Below are positions 5,620 to 12,572 of a stretch of DNA of 12,572 bases, piece after piece. Numbering within the stretch: position 1 is the stretch's first letter; every line of letters starts with the position of its first letter. Source of the stretch: Bryobacterales bacterium. GTDB taxonomy: Bacteria > Acidobacteriota > Terriglobia > Bryobacterales > Bryobacteraceae. The notes below the pieces were generated by a model that saw nothing but the letters and a program-made list of their open reading frames with translations, had not been told where the DNA came from and made no database searches. The DNA is taken from assembly GCA_025456495.1 (NCBI GenBank), contig JALOKO010000050.1:1-12572 (forward strand), written 5' to 3'. The translations under genes and the position numbers were made by a program.

Positions 5620-7779
5620 ATGAACCGGTTCAACCTCCCTGGGTCCTGTTTGCGCCGCCGTCCACCATCCATTCTGCTGCCCGCGTTGCTAGCGCTGGCG
5701 TGGATATTGCCCTCCCTTGCCTTGGCGCAGGGGGCCGCCCTTCGGCAACACCGGGAGTGGCCCGCCTATGGGGGAGGACCGGAAGGGCAACGCTACTCCT
5801 CGTTAGGGCAAATCACGCCCGCCAACGTGAATCGGTTGCAGGTGGCCTGGACCTATGACAGCGCCGACGCCCGCCAGGGATCGCAGATTCAGGCCAACCC
5901 GCTGGTAGTGGGGGAAACCATCTACACCACCACGCCCTCGTTGCTGGTCGTGGCCATTCACGCCGTGACCGGTAAGGAAATCTGGCGGCATGACCCGCTG
6001 CAGGGAAAGCGTGCCGGACATCCCAACCGCGGCGTGAGCTACTGGACGGATGGTCGCGTGGCGCGCGTGCTGGTGACGGTGGGAACCGATCTGCTCTCGC
6101 TGGATGCGGCCACCGGGGTGCCGGATGCTGCCTTTGGTTCGGGCGGGAGGGTGGAATTGCGTGACGCCTTTGATCGCCCTCGCCAGGAAGTGCAGCTCAG
6201 CGTGACAACCCCCGGCGTGATCTACCGCGATCTCATCATCCTGGGAAGCTCCGTGCCCGAGGCCCTGCCCTCAACGCCAGGCGACATTCGCGCTTACCAC
6301 GTGCGGACGGGCAAGCTGGCCTGGATCTTCCACACCATTCCGCGCCCCGGCGAGTTCGGTCATGAAACCTGGCCAAAGGACGCGTGGAAGCACACCGGCG
6401 GCGCAAACAACTGGGCGGGCATGGCGGTGGATGACGCCCGCGGCCTTGTGTTTGTCCCCACCGGCTCAGCGGCTTTTGACTTCTATGGGCCTGACCGTCA
6501 TGGGGACAACCTCTTCGCCAATACGCTGCTCTGCCTGGACGCCGCAACCGGGAAGCGGAAATGGCACTTCCAGGCCATTCGCCATGACCTGTGGGATTTG
6601 GACTTCCCCCAACCCCCCGTTCTGGGCACGGTCACCCGCGATGGAAAGCGCATCGATGTGGTGATGCAGGCAGGCAAGGACGGCCTCCTGTTCGTCTTTG
6701 ATCGTGAAACCGGCGAAAGCCTCTTCCCGTTGGAAGAGCGCCGTGTCCCGGCGTCGACGGTGGACGGCGAACTGGCGGCGACGCACCAAAAATTTCCAGG
6801 TAAGCCCGCGCCGTTCACGCGACAGCGCTTCGGGGAGGATACCGTCACCCGGCGCACCGAAGCGGCCCGCCAGGCCGTGCTGAACCAGTTGAAATCCCTG
6901 GATTACGGAGATCGCTTCACCCCTCCCAGCCTGCGCGGAACGGTGATGTATCCAGGCTTTTCCGGGGGCGCTGAGTGGGGCGGCTCCGCATTCGATCCCG
7001 AAACGGGCATCTTCTACGTGAACGCCAACGAGATCCCCTGGATTGCGCGGCTTACGCCCGCACCGCAAAAGACACAGCGCGTCAGCAAAGCCAGTGCTCT
7101 GTACCGCACGCAGTGCGCCGCTTGTCACCGGGCTGACCAAAAGGGCGCTCCTCCGGAGTATCCCGCCGTCAACAATCTGAAGGGGCGATTGACCGCTGAA
7201 CAGTTGGACCGGCTCATTCGCGAGGGTGCAGGCCGCATGCCCGGTTTCGCCCGGCTGGGGGAACCAGCCATCCAGGCCATCACGCGTTTCCTGCTGGAGG
7301 GCGAAGATACCGAGGCGCCGGTCGGGCAGCCCGCGCGGTCAGCAGTGCCGGAACTGAAGTATCGCTTTGCCGGCTATCAGAAGTTCGAGGATCCCGACGG
7401 CTACCCGGCAAGCCTTCCTCCATGGGGAACGCTCACCGCCATCGACATCGCATCCGGCAACCACCTCTGGCAGGTCCCGCTGGGCGAATACCCGGAATTG
7501 GTCGCGCAGGGCCACGGCGCCACTGGAAGCGAGAACCACGGTGGCGGCGTGGTGACCGCCGGGGGATTGTTTTTCATCGGCGCCACGCCTTTTGACAAGA
7601 AGCTGCGCGCCTTCGACAAGAAAACGGGCAAGCTGCTGTGGGAAACCGTACTGCCCTTTGCCGCCAACGCCTCCTTGTCGATGTACGAAGCTCGCGGCAA
7701 GCAGTATCTGCTGGTGCCCGCTGGCGGCGGTCGCGGACGGGAATCGGGCAGCCTCTATATCGCCTTCACCTTGCCCTAG
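5620..7779 (+). CDS. PQQ-dependent quinoprotein dehydrogenase with internal cytochrome c domain (glucose dehydrogenase-like)
   Basis: 719 residues from the ATG at 5620 (a TTG four codons upstream is in frame but less likely). Such enzymes oxidise sugars or alcohols in the periplasm with pyrroloquinoline quinone and pass electrons to the respiratory chain. Seen: basic N-terminus and long hydrophobic signal segment ending LALAQG (about 33-38); propeller entry WPAYGGGPEGQRYSSLGQI (47-65); GANNWAGMAVD (261-271); HDLWDLDFP (322-330); then a cytochrome c domain with CAACH heme site (499-503) and a likely axial Met in GRMPGF (Met540); then a return to the propeller with TGSENHGGGVVTAGG (635-649) and FDKKTGKLLWE (665-675). 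There is no vicinal Cys-Cys, unlike methanol dehydrogenases. Heme placement inside the propeller rather than at the C-terminus is noteworthy. No Shine-Dalgarno is visible. The stop overlaps the convergent AraC-type gene. PQQ synthesis genes are not in the window, and the substrate cannot be told. Confidence 0.9.
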   Translation: MNRFNLPGSCLRRRPPSILLPALLALAWILPSLALAQGAALRQHREWPAYGGGPEGQRYSSLGQITPANVNRLQVAWTYDSADARQGSQIQANPLVVGETIYTTTPSLLVVAIHAVTGKEIWRHDPLQGKRAGHPNRGVSYWTDGRVARVLVTVGTDLLSLDAATGVPDAAFGSGGRVELRDAFDRPRQEVQLSVTTPGVIYRDLIILGSSVPEALPSTPGDIRAYHVRTGKLAWIFHTIPRPGEFGHETWPKDAWKHTGGANNWAGMAVDDARGLVFVPTGSAAFDFYGPDRHGDNLFANTLLCLDAATGKRKWHFQAIRHDLWDLDFPQPPVLGTVTRDGKRIDVVMQAGKDGLLFVFDRETGESLFPLEERRVPASTVDGELAATHQKFPGKPAPFTRQRFGEDTVTRRTEAARQAVLNQLKSLDYGDRFTPPSLRGTVMYPGFSGGAEWGGSAFDPETGIFYVNANEIPWIARLTPAPQKTQRVSKASALYRTQCAACHRADQKGAPPEYPAVNNLKGRLTAEQLDRLIREGAGRMPGFARLGEPAIQAITRFLLEGEDTEAPVGQPARSAVPELKYRFAGYQKFEDPDGYPASLPPWGTLTAIDIASGNHLWQVPLGEYPELVAQGHGATGSENHGGGVVTAGGLFFIGATPFDKKLRAFDKKTGKLLWETVLPFAANASLSMYEARGKQYLLVPAGGGRGRESGSLYIAFTLP

Positions 7780-8741
7780 CCCCGCCCGGAGAAGAGTTTC
7801 GTCCTGGCGGGGATGGCATCCATGCGTTTCGCCAGCAGCCCCTTGCGCAACGCGCCGGGACAAACGTTGGCCGTGGATCGCAAGGCGCCCGTCAGATGGT
7901 TTGCTGACCGGAATCCAAGCCGCGCCGCCACGTTCGCTACGGAGGCGTCCCCGTGCAGCAGTTCCTGCTGCGCACGGTGCAGCAGAATAGAAAGGTTGCA
8001 GTCGTCCAGTGTGAGCGCGGTGGAGGCCTGAAATCTCGCCTGAAAGTCCGCTGTCGAGCACCCCAGCCTCTCAGCGATTGCGGCCAGAGAACGCTCCCAG
8101 TCCGGATCCAGCCCCAGGTGCTCCACAGCAACCACAAACTGCCACCTCTCCAGCGGCTGCACCTCCCTTGGATCCTGCTGCGAAACCAATTCGGGCGGCC
8201 AGCGGCGCAGTACATCCGCCAGAAGGCGTTGCGCGAGTCCTTCGGCCACGAAGCGATAGCCGGGCTCCTGCATCTCAATTTCTTTCGCAATGGCCTCGGC
8301 CCGCACGCGCAGATCCTCGCTGGTTTGCTTGCCCAAAAACACGGGGATCCGGGTCGCATGCACCAGGGGCAACCTCAACTGCTGGGCGAATTGCACCAGC
8401 GCGCGCCAGCTCAAGGTAATGGAAAGCCCGTCGCTGGGGACGCCGTCCTGGGCGTAGTTGCTGGCGTGAAACACCCCGGGGCTGGTGATCACCACCTCGC
8501 CAGGATGCAAGGTCTCTTGAAAGCCCCGTTGCCGGGCGATGATGGAGCCCCGCAGGCAAACCACCAGCGAGTATTCGTTATGGACGTGATCCGGGAACAG
8601 CATCGGGCGCCGATACTGAAAGCGCTGCAGCAACAGGGATTCGTCAGGCAACTGAATGAACTGGTTCGATGCCGTGGAAAGGGAAGCGTTCTCTTGCACC
8701 CATACACCCCCAGTGCGGGAATCTACTCCCAAGTCTTCCAA
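7776..8741 (-). CDS. AraC-type transcriptional regulator with N-terminal cupin sensor
   Basis: 321 residues if begun at the TTG at 8741. Seen: a cupin-like ligand-binding half (PDHVHNEYSLVVCLRGS, 50-66; LHPGEVVITSPGVFHASNY, 78-96) as in sugar-responsive AraC regulators, and a C-terminal pair of helix-turn-helix motifs (about 217-240 and 267-300: SVANVAARLGFRSANHL). The second motif departs from the usual GFxSxxHFxxxFxxxxGxSPxxYR pattern: the positions usually Phe, Gly, Ser and Tyr are Leu, Asn, Cys and Ala. Start choice is open: no ATG exists before Met47; TTG 8741 and TTG 8732 lack a Shine-Dalgarno, while GTG 8699 has GGGGG seven nt upstream and would give 307 residues. The gene converges on the quinoprotein gene, sharing CTAG at the stops, and diverges from the TonB-dependent receptor gene, so control of either neighbour is a natural guess. 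The effector is unknown, though cupin AraC proteins often sense sugars. Confidence 0.87.
   Translation of the reverse strand: MEDLGVDSRTGGVWVQENASLSTASNQFIQLPDESLLLQRFQYRRPMLFPDHVHNEYSLVVCLRGSIIARQRGFQETLHPGEVVITSPGVFHASNYAQDGVPSDGLSITLSWRALVQFAQQLRLPLVHATRIPVFLGKQTSEDLRVRAEAIAKEIEMQEPGYRFVAEGLAQRLLADVLRRWPPELVSQQDPREVQPLERWQFVVAVEHLGLDPDWERSLAAIAERLGCSTADFQARFQASTALTLDDCNLSILLHRAQQELLHGDASVANVAARLGFRSANHLTGALRSTANVCPGALRKGLLAKRMDAIPARTKLFSGRG
7780..7812. terminator. Imperfect long hairpin at the convergent gene ends, candidate bidirectional terminator
   Basis: CCCCGCC (7780-7786) pairs with GGCGGGG (7806-7812); inside, GGA (7788-7790) pairs with TCC (7802-7804) and GAA (7791-7793) with TTC (7798-7800) around a GAGT loop, giving 13 base pairs with one mismatch and one bulged G. 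It begins directly after the quinoprotein TAG and, on the other strand, encodes the last residues of the AraC-type protein. No T-run follows on either strand, so the terminator reading is inferred from position and stability. Confidence 0.45.
8707..8711 (-). promoter_or_regulatory. Possible Shine-Dalgarno favouring a GTG start at 8699 for the AraC-type gene
   Basis: GGGGG on the minus strand lies 7 nt before an in-frame GTG (8697-8699). The longer TTG starts at 8741 and 8732 have nothing comparable, so the true protein may be 307 residues. Confidence 0.35.
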
Positions 8742-9005
8742 AAGTGTAGTCCCAATCGCAGACTGGCATCCGCTTCTGTGACAGGGCGCTCACAATCCAG
8801 CGGGTTTCGTTGTAAATTCTCCCCGGTTGCTAAGTGATAGACCCCGCGCGCGTTCGATCCCGATTGTAGTGGATCCGTCACCTTCTAACTGGAATTGGTT
8901 CCCACAAGCGGTACTTTCCGTCATCGCCCATTGATGTGGACTGCGTACTCTCGGTGTGTTGCGTTCCGCCTGGAATGGCGGCGCGGCAAGAAAAGGGAGT
9001 AAGTC
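8742..9005. promoter_or_regulatory. Divergent regulatory region between the AraC-type gene and the TonB-dependent receptor gene
   Basis: 264 nt (306 if the regulator starts at GTG 8699) with no coding sense that I can support. It must hold the promoters of both divergent genes. I see an inverted repeat GATCC-N10-GGATC (8856-8875), which may be a small operator or chance, and an AT-rich spot around 8809-8819. No convincing -35/-10 pair was found on either strand. Confidence 0.4.
8995..8999 (+). promoter_or_regulatory. Shine-Dalgarno of the TonB-dependent receptor gene
   Basis: GGGAG ends 6 nt before the ATG at 9006, a standard spacing, and so supports this start. Confidence 0.7.
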
Positions 9006-12000
9006 ATGCGATTACATGTTTACCAGCTGTCCGTTCTACTGTTGCTGGTGCTGTGCGCTGCCAGTGGCGCTCTTGGCCAGGGGCGGATTGGACAGATTGA
9101 GGGGATCGTAACCGATTCCAGCGGCGCGCGGATTCCGAATGCCATCATCCAGGCGAAGATTGGCACTCGCAACGTCGCCGTCAGCGCCGTCAGTAACGCG
9201 GAGGGCGAATACCGGCTGGTCGCCCTGGAGGCGGGAACCTACACCGTTCAGTTTGAGGCTGCAGGTTTCACCAGAACAGTAGTGGCAGACACCGTGGTCC
9301 AGGCAGGCGCCACCCTGAAGCTGGATGCCGCACTGCAACTGAGCCAGATGGCGGAGCAGGTGCTTGTGTCGGCACAGGCGCAATTGCTGCAACCCAGCAA
9401 CGCCACGCAGTCAATCTCTTTGGGAACCACGGAAATCCTCAGCATGCCGACGTCTTCGCGCAACATGACCCACCTCATCGTTGCCGAGGCTGGCGTCAGC
9501 GCTCCGCTGCCTGACCGCACGGGCCGTGGCATGGAGATCTCCACCACCCCCGGGGGCCAGTCCGATGACGGAGCACAATCGCTGAACCCCAGCGTGAACG
9601 GGGCTCGCCCGTCAAACAACGCGCTGAACATCAATGGCGTGGACGCAACGAATATGCTGAATCGCAATGGTGGCCTGGGCAGCGGCATCCAGGTTCCGCT
9701 GGATGCACTGGAAACCGTGGAGTTGCAGACGGCGCTGTATTCGGCCAGCACGGGCCGCAACGGCGGAGGCAATGTGCAATTGATCACCCGCAGCGGCACC
9801 AACGAATTCCATGGCTCCCTCTACCACTTCCTGCAGAACGAACGGCTGAACGCCAACGAGTTCTTTCTGAATCGTGGCGGAACCCCACGCCCCCAACTCC
9901 GACGCAACGAAACCGGCGCCACCTTTGGCGGACCTGTTTGGCGGAACCGCACTTTCTTTTTCGCATCTCTGCAGCGCACGGATTTCCGGAGCGGCTACAC
10001 CGCAAACGCCCAGGGCGCCGTTGGCTTACCCACCGGCCTGACAGACACGCGGACCCGCGAGAGCGTCGCCGCCGTCGCCAATGAATGGCTTCGAACCGGC
10101 GCGCAGGATAACCCCAACTTCCTTCGGAATTTCTCTAATGCCATCCGCGCCTTCCCCGCTGAGCAAGTGCCGGGGATGCTGGCCCGCTTCTTTTCCAATT
10201 CCGATCCGCAGAACCTGGTCTTGCGGCAGTTGACTCCGCAGGACATTCATCCGGTGGCCGTCAACATCCTGAACGCGCAGCGGGAGGGCCGTTTCCTCAT
10301 CCCCAGCCCGCAATCGGGACTGCCGGTCCTGCCGGGCAACGGCACCTTCGGGCGGGAAATTCTGCTGCAGCAAGTGTTTCCGACGGAGTTCAATGCCTGG
10401 AACGGGTCCGCCACCATTGACCACGCCTTCAGCGACAAAAACCGGGGGCGCATCAACTACATCAAGGCCAACCAACTCATCGAAGAGGCATTTGGCTGGG
10501 CGCGGTCTTCGCCGTCGCCAACCCTGGGCGATAACAGCTCCTATTTGCTGTCCATCTCTGATGTCCATACGCTTAGCCCGCGTTGGGTGAACGATTTCCG
10601 CGCTGGCCAGACAGAGATCTACAACACGCGTATTTCGAAGTTCCGCGATATCAAGAATTCCGATCTTGGAATCTTCAACCCCCTGGAAAAGGAAATCGGC
10701 GGTCTGGCCTCGCTGATGCCCACCATCGACATCAATACCCAGCGGCAGAGCGGCGGCATCGGTAACGCCTGGGATTTCTTTGACCGCCAGCGAACCCTGA
10801 ACGCCTCCAACACGATGTCGTATAACGGCTCCTCGCATACCGTGCAGTTTGGCGCCGAATGGCGGCGCACCAACATCAAGGGTGAGTTCATGTCCAGAAC
10901 CAACGGCGACCTGGACTACAACAACTGGGCATTGTTCATGACCGGTCACGGCGCGGCAAGCGGCAGCTCTGACCTGGATATGGGCGACACCCGCCGCGAC
11001 TTCCTCGCCAACGACATCAGCCTCTTCGTGCAGGACGACTGGAAAGCAACACGCAATCTCACCTTCAACATTGGCCTGCGCTACGACTTTTTCGGAAACC
11101 TCATCGAAAAGGAGGGGCGCATCGGCACCTACTATACTGAGTCCGCGGCAGCTCGGGCTGGCGTTCCCGTGGGCTTCCAGGTGCCTTCCAACAGTGTCAT
11201 GTTCAACTCCGATTTCGATCCCCGCCAGATTGGCCTGGTGATTGAGCCCGGCACCAACTGGAAGTTGGATTCCATCCATCGCGCCAAGCACCGCTCCACG
11301 ATGGTTAGCGACTTCAACAATCTGGCGCCGCGCATCGGCTTCGCCTGGAACCCGCAGCGGATGAAGAACCTGGTGATCCGCGGAGGCTACGGCATCTACT
11401 ATGAGCGCACTTCCGCCTCGTTCAAGTACCTGTTACAGCGGGCCGCGCCTTTCTTCATCTATCAGAACGTGATCAGTCCGCCGGACATGGCGGACCCCTA
11501 TCCGCGGCTGAACGTCAACCCCTTCCAGATCCCCATCAACGTCAGCATTGGACGGGCCGCCAACGGCACCCCATCGTGGCGTCGGGAAGACGGAACTCCG
11601 TTTCCCGCGAACGGACCCTTCAACGCGAAGAACAACGCCTTCATTGACCCGTTCATCCAAACCCCTTACGTGCAGCAGTGGACCATCAACCTGCAGTGGG
11701 AGCCAGTGCGCAACAGCGTGCTGGACTTGCGCTATGTCGGCTCGCGGGGCGTCGGCTTGCTGGGCAGTGTGAATCTGGCGCAGCCCCGCGACCCCAGAGA
11801 ATTCCCCGTGAACGGCTTCACCAGTAACGTGACCGCCTCGGGCGCCTTAATCAATCCCGACTTTTTCGTGGAGCCGCAGTTCCTTGGCCTGAACCGCAAT
11901 GCCGGATTCCAGCAACTGGGCAACTGGGGACAGTCTGTCTATCACGCGGCACAGGCGAGCTGGCGCGGTCGTTTCGGACGTCGCGCGAACTTCAACCTCG

Positions 12001-12572
12001 CCTACACCTTCTCCAAGTCCATCGACAATCTCTCCGGGGATATCGAATTGGCTGAGCACAATGCGCGCGATCTGGCCAACAACCGCGGCCTGTCGGATTT
12101 TGACCGGACCCACCGGCTCACCGCCGCCTATCTGTTCGCGCTTCCCAACGCCTTCCAGAACCGAGGGGCCTTGGGCTGGCTGGCGAACGACTGGACCATC
12201 GGCGGACTAGTGACCGCTCAATCCGGATCCCCGTTCAGCGCCCTGGGCAACGCCACCCGCAATGCCAACTTCGCGCAGCCGTCCCGCGTGCGCTTGAATT
12301 GGGCGCCCGATGCGACGCTCGACACGGCGCGCGGCACGGGCAGGATCCAGGATCGCCTGGATACCTTCTACAATGTAGCCGCCTTCCAGGATTCGCTGGA
12401 TTCCTGGGGCAACACAGGCCGCAACATTCTCCGAGGACCCCAACAGGTACAACTGGACATCAACGTCAGCAAGGCCCTCTCCTTTACTGAGCGGCTGCGA
12501 GGGGAATTCCGCTGGGAACTCTACAACGCCTTCAACAGCCCGTTGTTTGCCAATCCCACCAGTGTCTTCGCG
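9006..12572 (+). CDS. Oar-like TonB-dependent outer-membrane receptor, C-terminus cut by window edge
   Basis: I translated 1189 codons without a stop from the ATG at 9006 to the last base. Seen: signal peptide 1-24 (hydrophobic core, ALG-QG cleavage); a carboxypeptidase-regulatory domain at about 29-110 (GIVTDSSGARIPNA to FEAAGFTR); a QVLVSA segment (118-123) that may serve as TonB box; a plug at about 135-270 with NGARPSNNALNINGVDATN (198-216) and LYSASTGRNGGGNVQLITR (244-262); then a long beta-barrel with FGAEWRR, VQDDWKATRNLTFNIGLRY, TPYVQQWTINLQWE, YTFSKSIDN and SDFDRTHRLTAAY. The window stops near the end of the barrel, probably a few tens of residues before the terminal strand. This build (Oar/Cna-type receptor of over 1000 residues) is greatly expanded in Acidobacteriota and is thought to import glycans, oligopeptides or siderophores; the ligand is unknown. 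A strong Shine-Dalgarno precedes it. Its divergent neighbour is the AraC-type gene, a possible regulator. No SusD-like partner is visible in the window. Confidence 0.93.
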   Translation, partial: MRLHVYQLSVLLLLVLCAASGALGQGRIGQIEGIVTDSSGARIPNAIIQAKIGTRNVAVSAVSNAEGEYRLVALEAGTYTVQFEAAGFTRTVVADTVVQAGATLKLDAALQLSQMAEQVLVSAQAQLLQPSNATQSISLGTTEILSMPTSSRNMTHLIVAEAGVSAPLPDRTGRGMEISTTPGGQSDDGAQSLNPSVNGARPSNNALNINGVDATNMLNRNGGLGSGIQVPLDALETVELQTALYSASTGRNGGGNVQLITRSGTNEFHGSLYHFLQNERLNANEFFLNRGGTPRPQLRRNETGATFGGPVWRNRTFFFASLQRTDFRSGYTANAQGAVGLPTGLTDTRTRESVAAVANEWLRTGAQDNPNFLRNFSNAIRAFPAEQVPGMLARFFSNSDPQNLVLRQLTPQDIHPVAVNILNAQREGRFLIPSPQSGLPVLPGNGTFGREILLQQVFPTEFNAWNGSATIDHAFSDKNRGRINYIKANQLIEEAFGWARSSPSPTLGDNSSYLLSISDVHTLSPRWVNDFRAGQTEIYNTRISKFRDIKNSDLGIFNPLEKEIGGLASLMPTIDINTQRQSGGIGNAWDFFDRQRTLNASNTMSYNGSSHTVQFGAEWRRTNIKGEFMSRTNGDLDYNNWALFMTGHGAASGSSDLDMGDTRRDFLANDISLFVQDDWKATRNLTFNIGLRYDFFGNLIEKEGRIGTYYTESAAARAGVPVGFQVPSNSVMFNSDFDPRQIGLVIEPGTNWKLDSIHRAKHRSTMVSDFNNLAPRIGFAWNPQRMKNLVIRGGYGIYYERTSASFKYLLQRAAPFFIYQNVISPPDMADPYPRLNVNPFQIPINVSIGRAANGTPSWRREDGTPFPANGPFNAKNNAFIDPFIQTPYVQQWTINLQWEPVRNSVLDLRYVGSRGVGLLGSVNLAQPRDPREFPVNGFTSNVTASGALINPDFFVEPQFLGLNRNAGFQQLGNWGQSVYHAAQASWRGRFGRRANFNLAYTFSKSIDNLSGDIELAEHNARDLANNRGLSDFDRTHRLTAAYLFALPNAFQNRGALGWLANDWTIGGLVTAQSGSPFSALGNATRNANFAQPSRVRLNWAPDATLDTARGTGRIQDRLDTFYNVAAFQDSLDSWGNTGRNILRGPQQVQLDINVSKALSFTERLRGEFRWELYNAFNSPLFANPTSVFA

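Noticed and set aside
6466..7140. 224-codon minus-strand frame inside the quinoprotein gene
   Set aside because: Antisense to conserved quinoprotein motifs; no features of its own.
8766..8785. TGGCAT at 8763-8768 as a possible sigma-54 -24 element
   Set aside because: The -12 part does not match TTGC at the required spacing.
7953..8837. 294-codon plus-strand frame opposite the AraC-type gene
   Set aside because: Antisense to a gene with cupin and HTH motifs; the composition is that of a shadow frame.
8745..8870. CAATCG / CGATTG pair around the middle of the divergent gap
   Set aside because: Only six bases, more than 100 nt apart; expected by chance.
10026..11291. 421-codon open frame on the minus strand inside the receptor gene
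   Set aside because: It is wholly antisense to a well-supported TonB-dependent receptor, has no recognisable domain, and long antisense frames are common in GC-rich coding DNA.
1..12572. Defence system, mobile element, CRISPR array, tRNA or rRNA
   Set aside because: I looked on both strands for transposases, integrases, phage genes, repeat-spacer patterns and RNA gene landmarks and saw none; all long frames are explained by metabolic, transport or regulatory genes.

Overview
The window looks like chromosomal DNA of a GC-rich soil-type bacterium, most likely an Acidobacteriota member of the Solibacter/Bryobacter kind. This rests on family recognition only: an Oar-like TonB-dependent receptor with an N-terminal carboxypeptidase-regulatory domain and phrases such as TFSKSIDN and SDFDRTHRL, a separate secreted protein made of carboxypeptidase-regulatory-like repeats, a DinB protein carrying EPWLRG and AEHTQRHVGQ, and a quinoprotein dehydrogenase with a built-in cytochrome c. 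No RNA gene, insertion sequence, CRISPR array, phage gene or plasmid function is visible.

Layout. (1) Positions 1-2711, minus strand: a secreted heparinase II/III-like protein followed by a lipoprotein aldose 1-epimerase cut off by the window start; they look like a two-gene glycan-processing operon. (2) 2843-4687, plus strand, divergent from (1): a 614-residue secreted protein with about four carboxypeptidase-regulatory-like domains. (3) 4904-5467, plus strand: a DinB-superfamily protein whose first codons lie in an 18-bp tandem repeat. (4) 5620-7779, plus strand: a secreted PQQ quinoprotein dehydrogenase with a cytochrome c domain between propeller segments. (5) 7776-8741, minus strand: a cupin/AraC-type regulator that converges on the quinoprotein gene; both stops share the four bases CTAG and a long imperfect hairpin sits exactly there. 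(6) 9006 to the right edge, plus strand: an Oar-like TonB-dependent receptor running off the window, divergent from the regulator. Both the first and the last gene are open at a window edge.

Functionally most products are predicted to act in the periplasm or outer membrane: uptake (receptor), polyuronate or acidic glycan cleavage (heparinase-like), sugar anomer conversion (mutarotase) and periplasmic oxidation of sugars or alcohols (quinoprotein), with one regulator placed between the oxidation and uptake genes. That is a plausible carbohydrate-foraging neighbourhood, but the co-function is inferred from context. I found no convincing sign of a wholly new system. The items most worth a second look are the CTAG stop overlap with its hairpin, the internal cytochrome c domain, the lipoprotein mutarotase, the start-codon repeat of the DinB gene, and several genes lacking a Shine-Dalgarno sequence.
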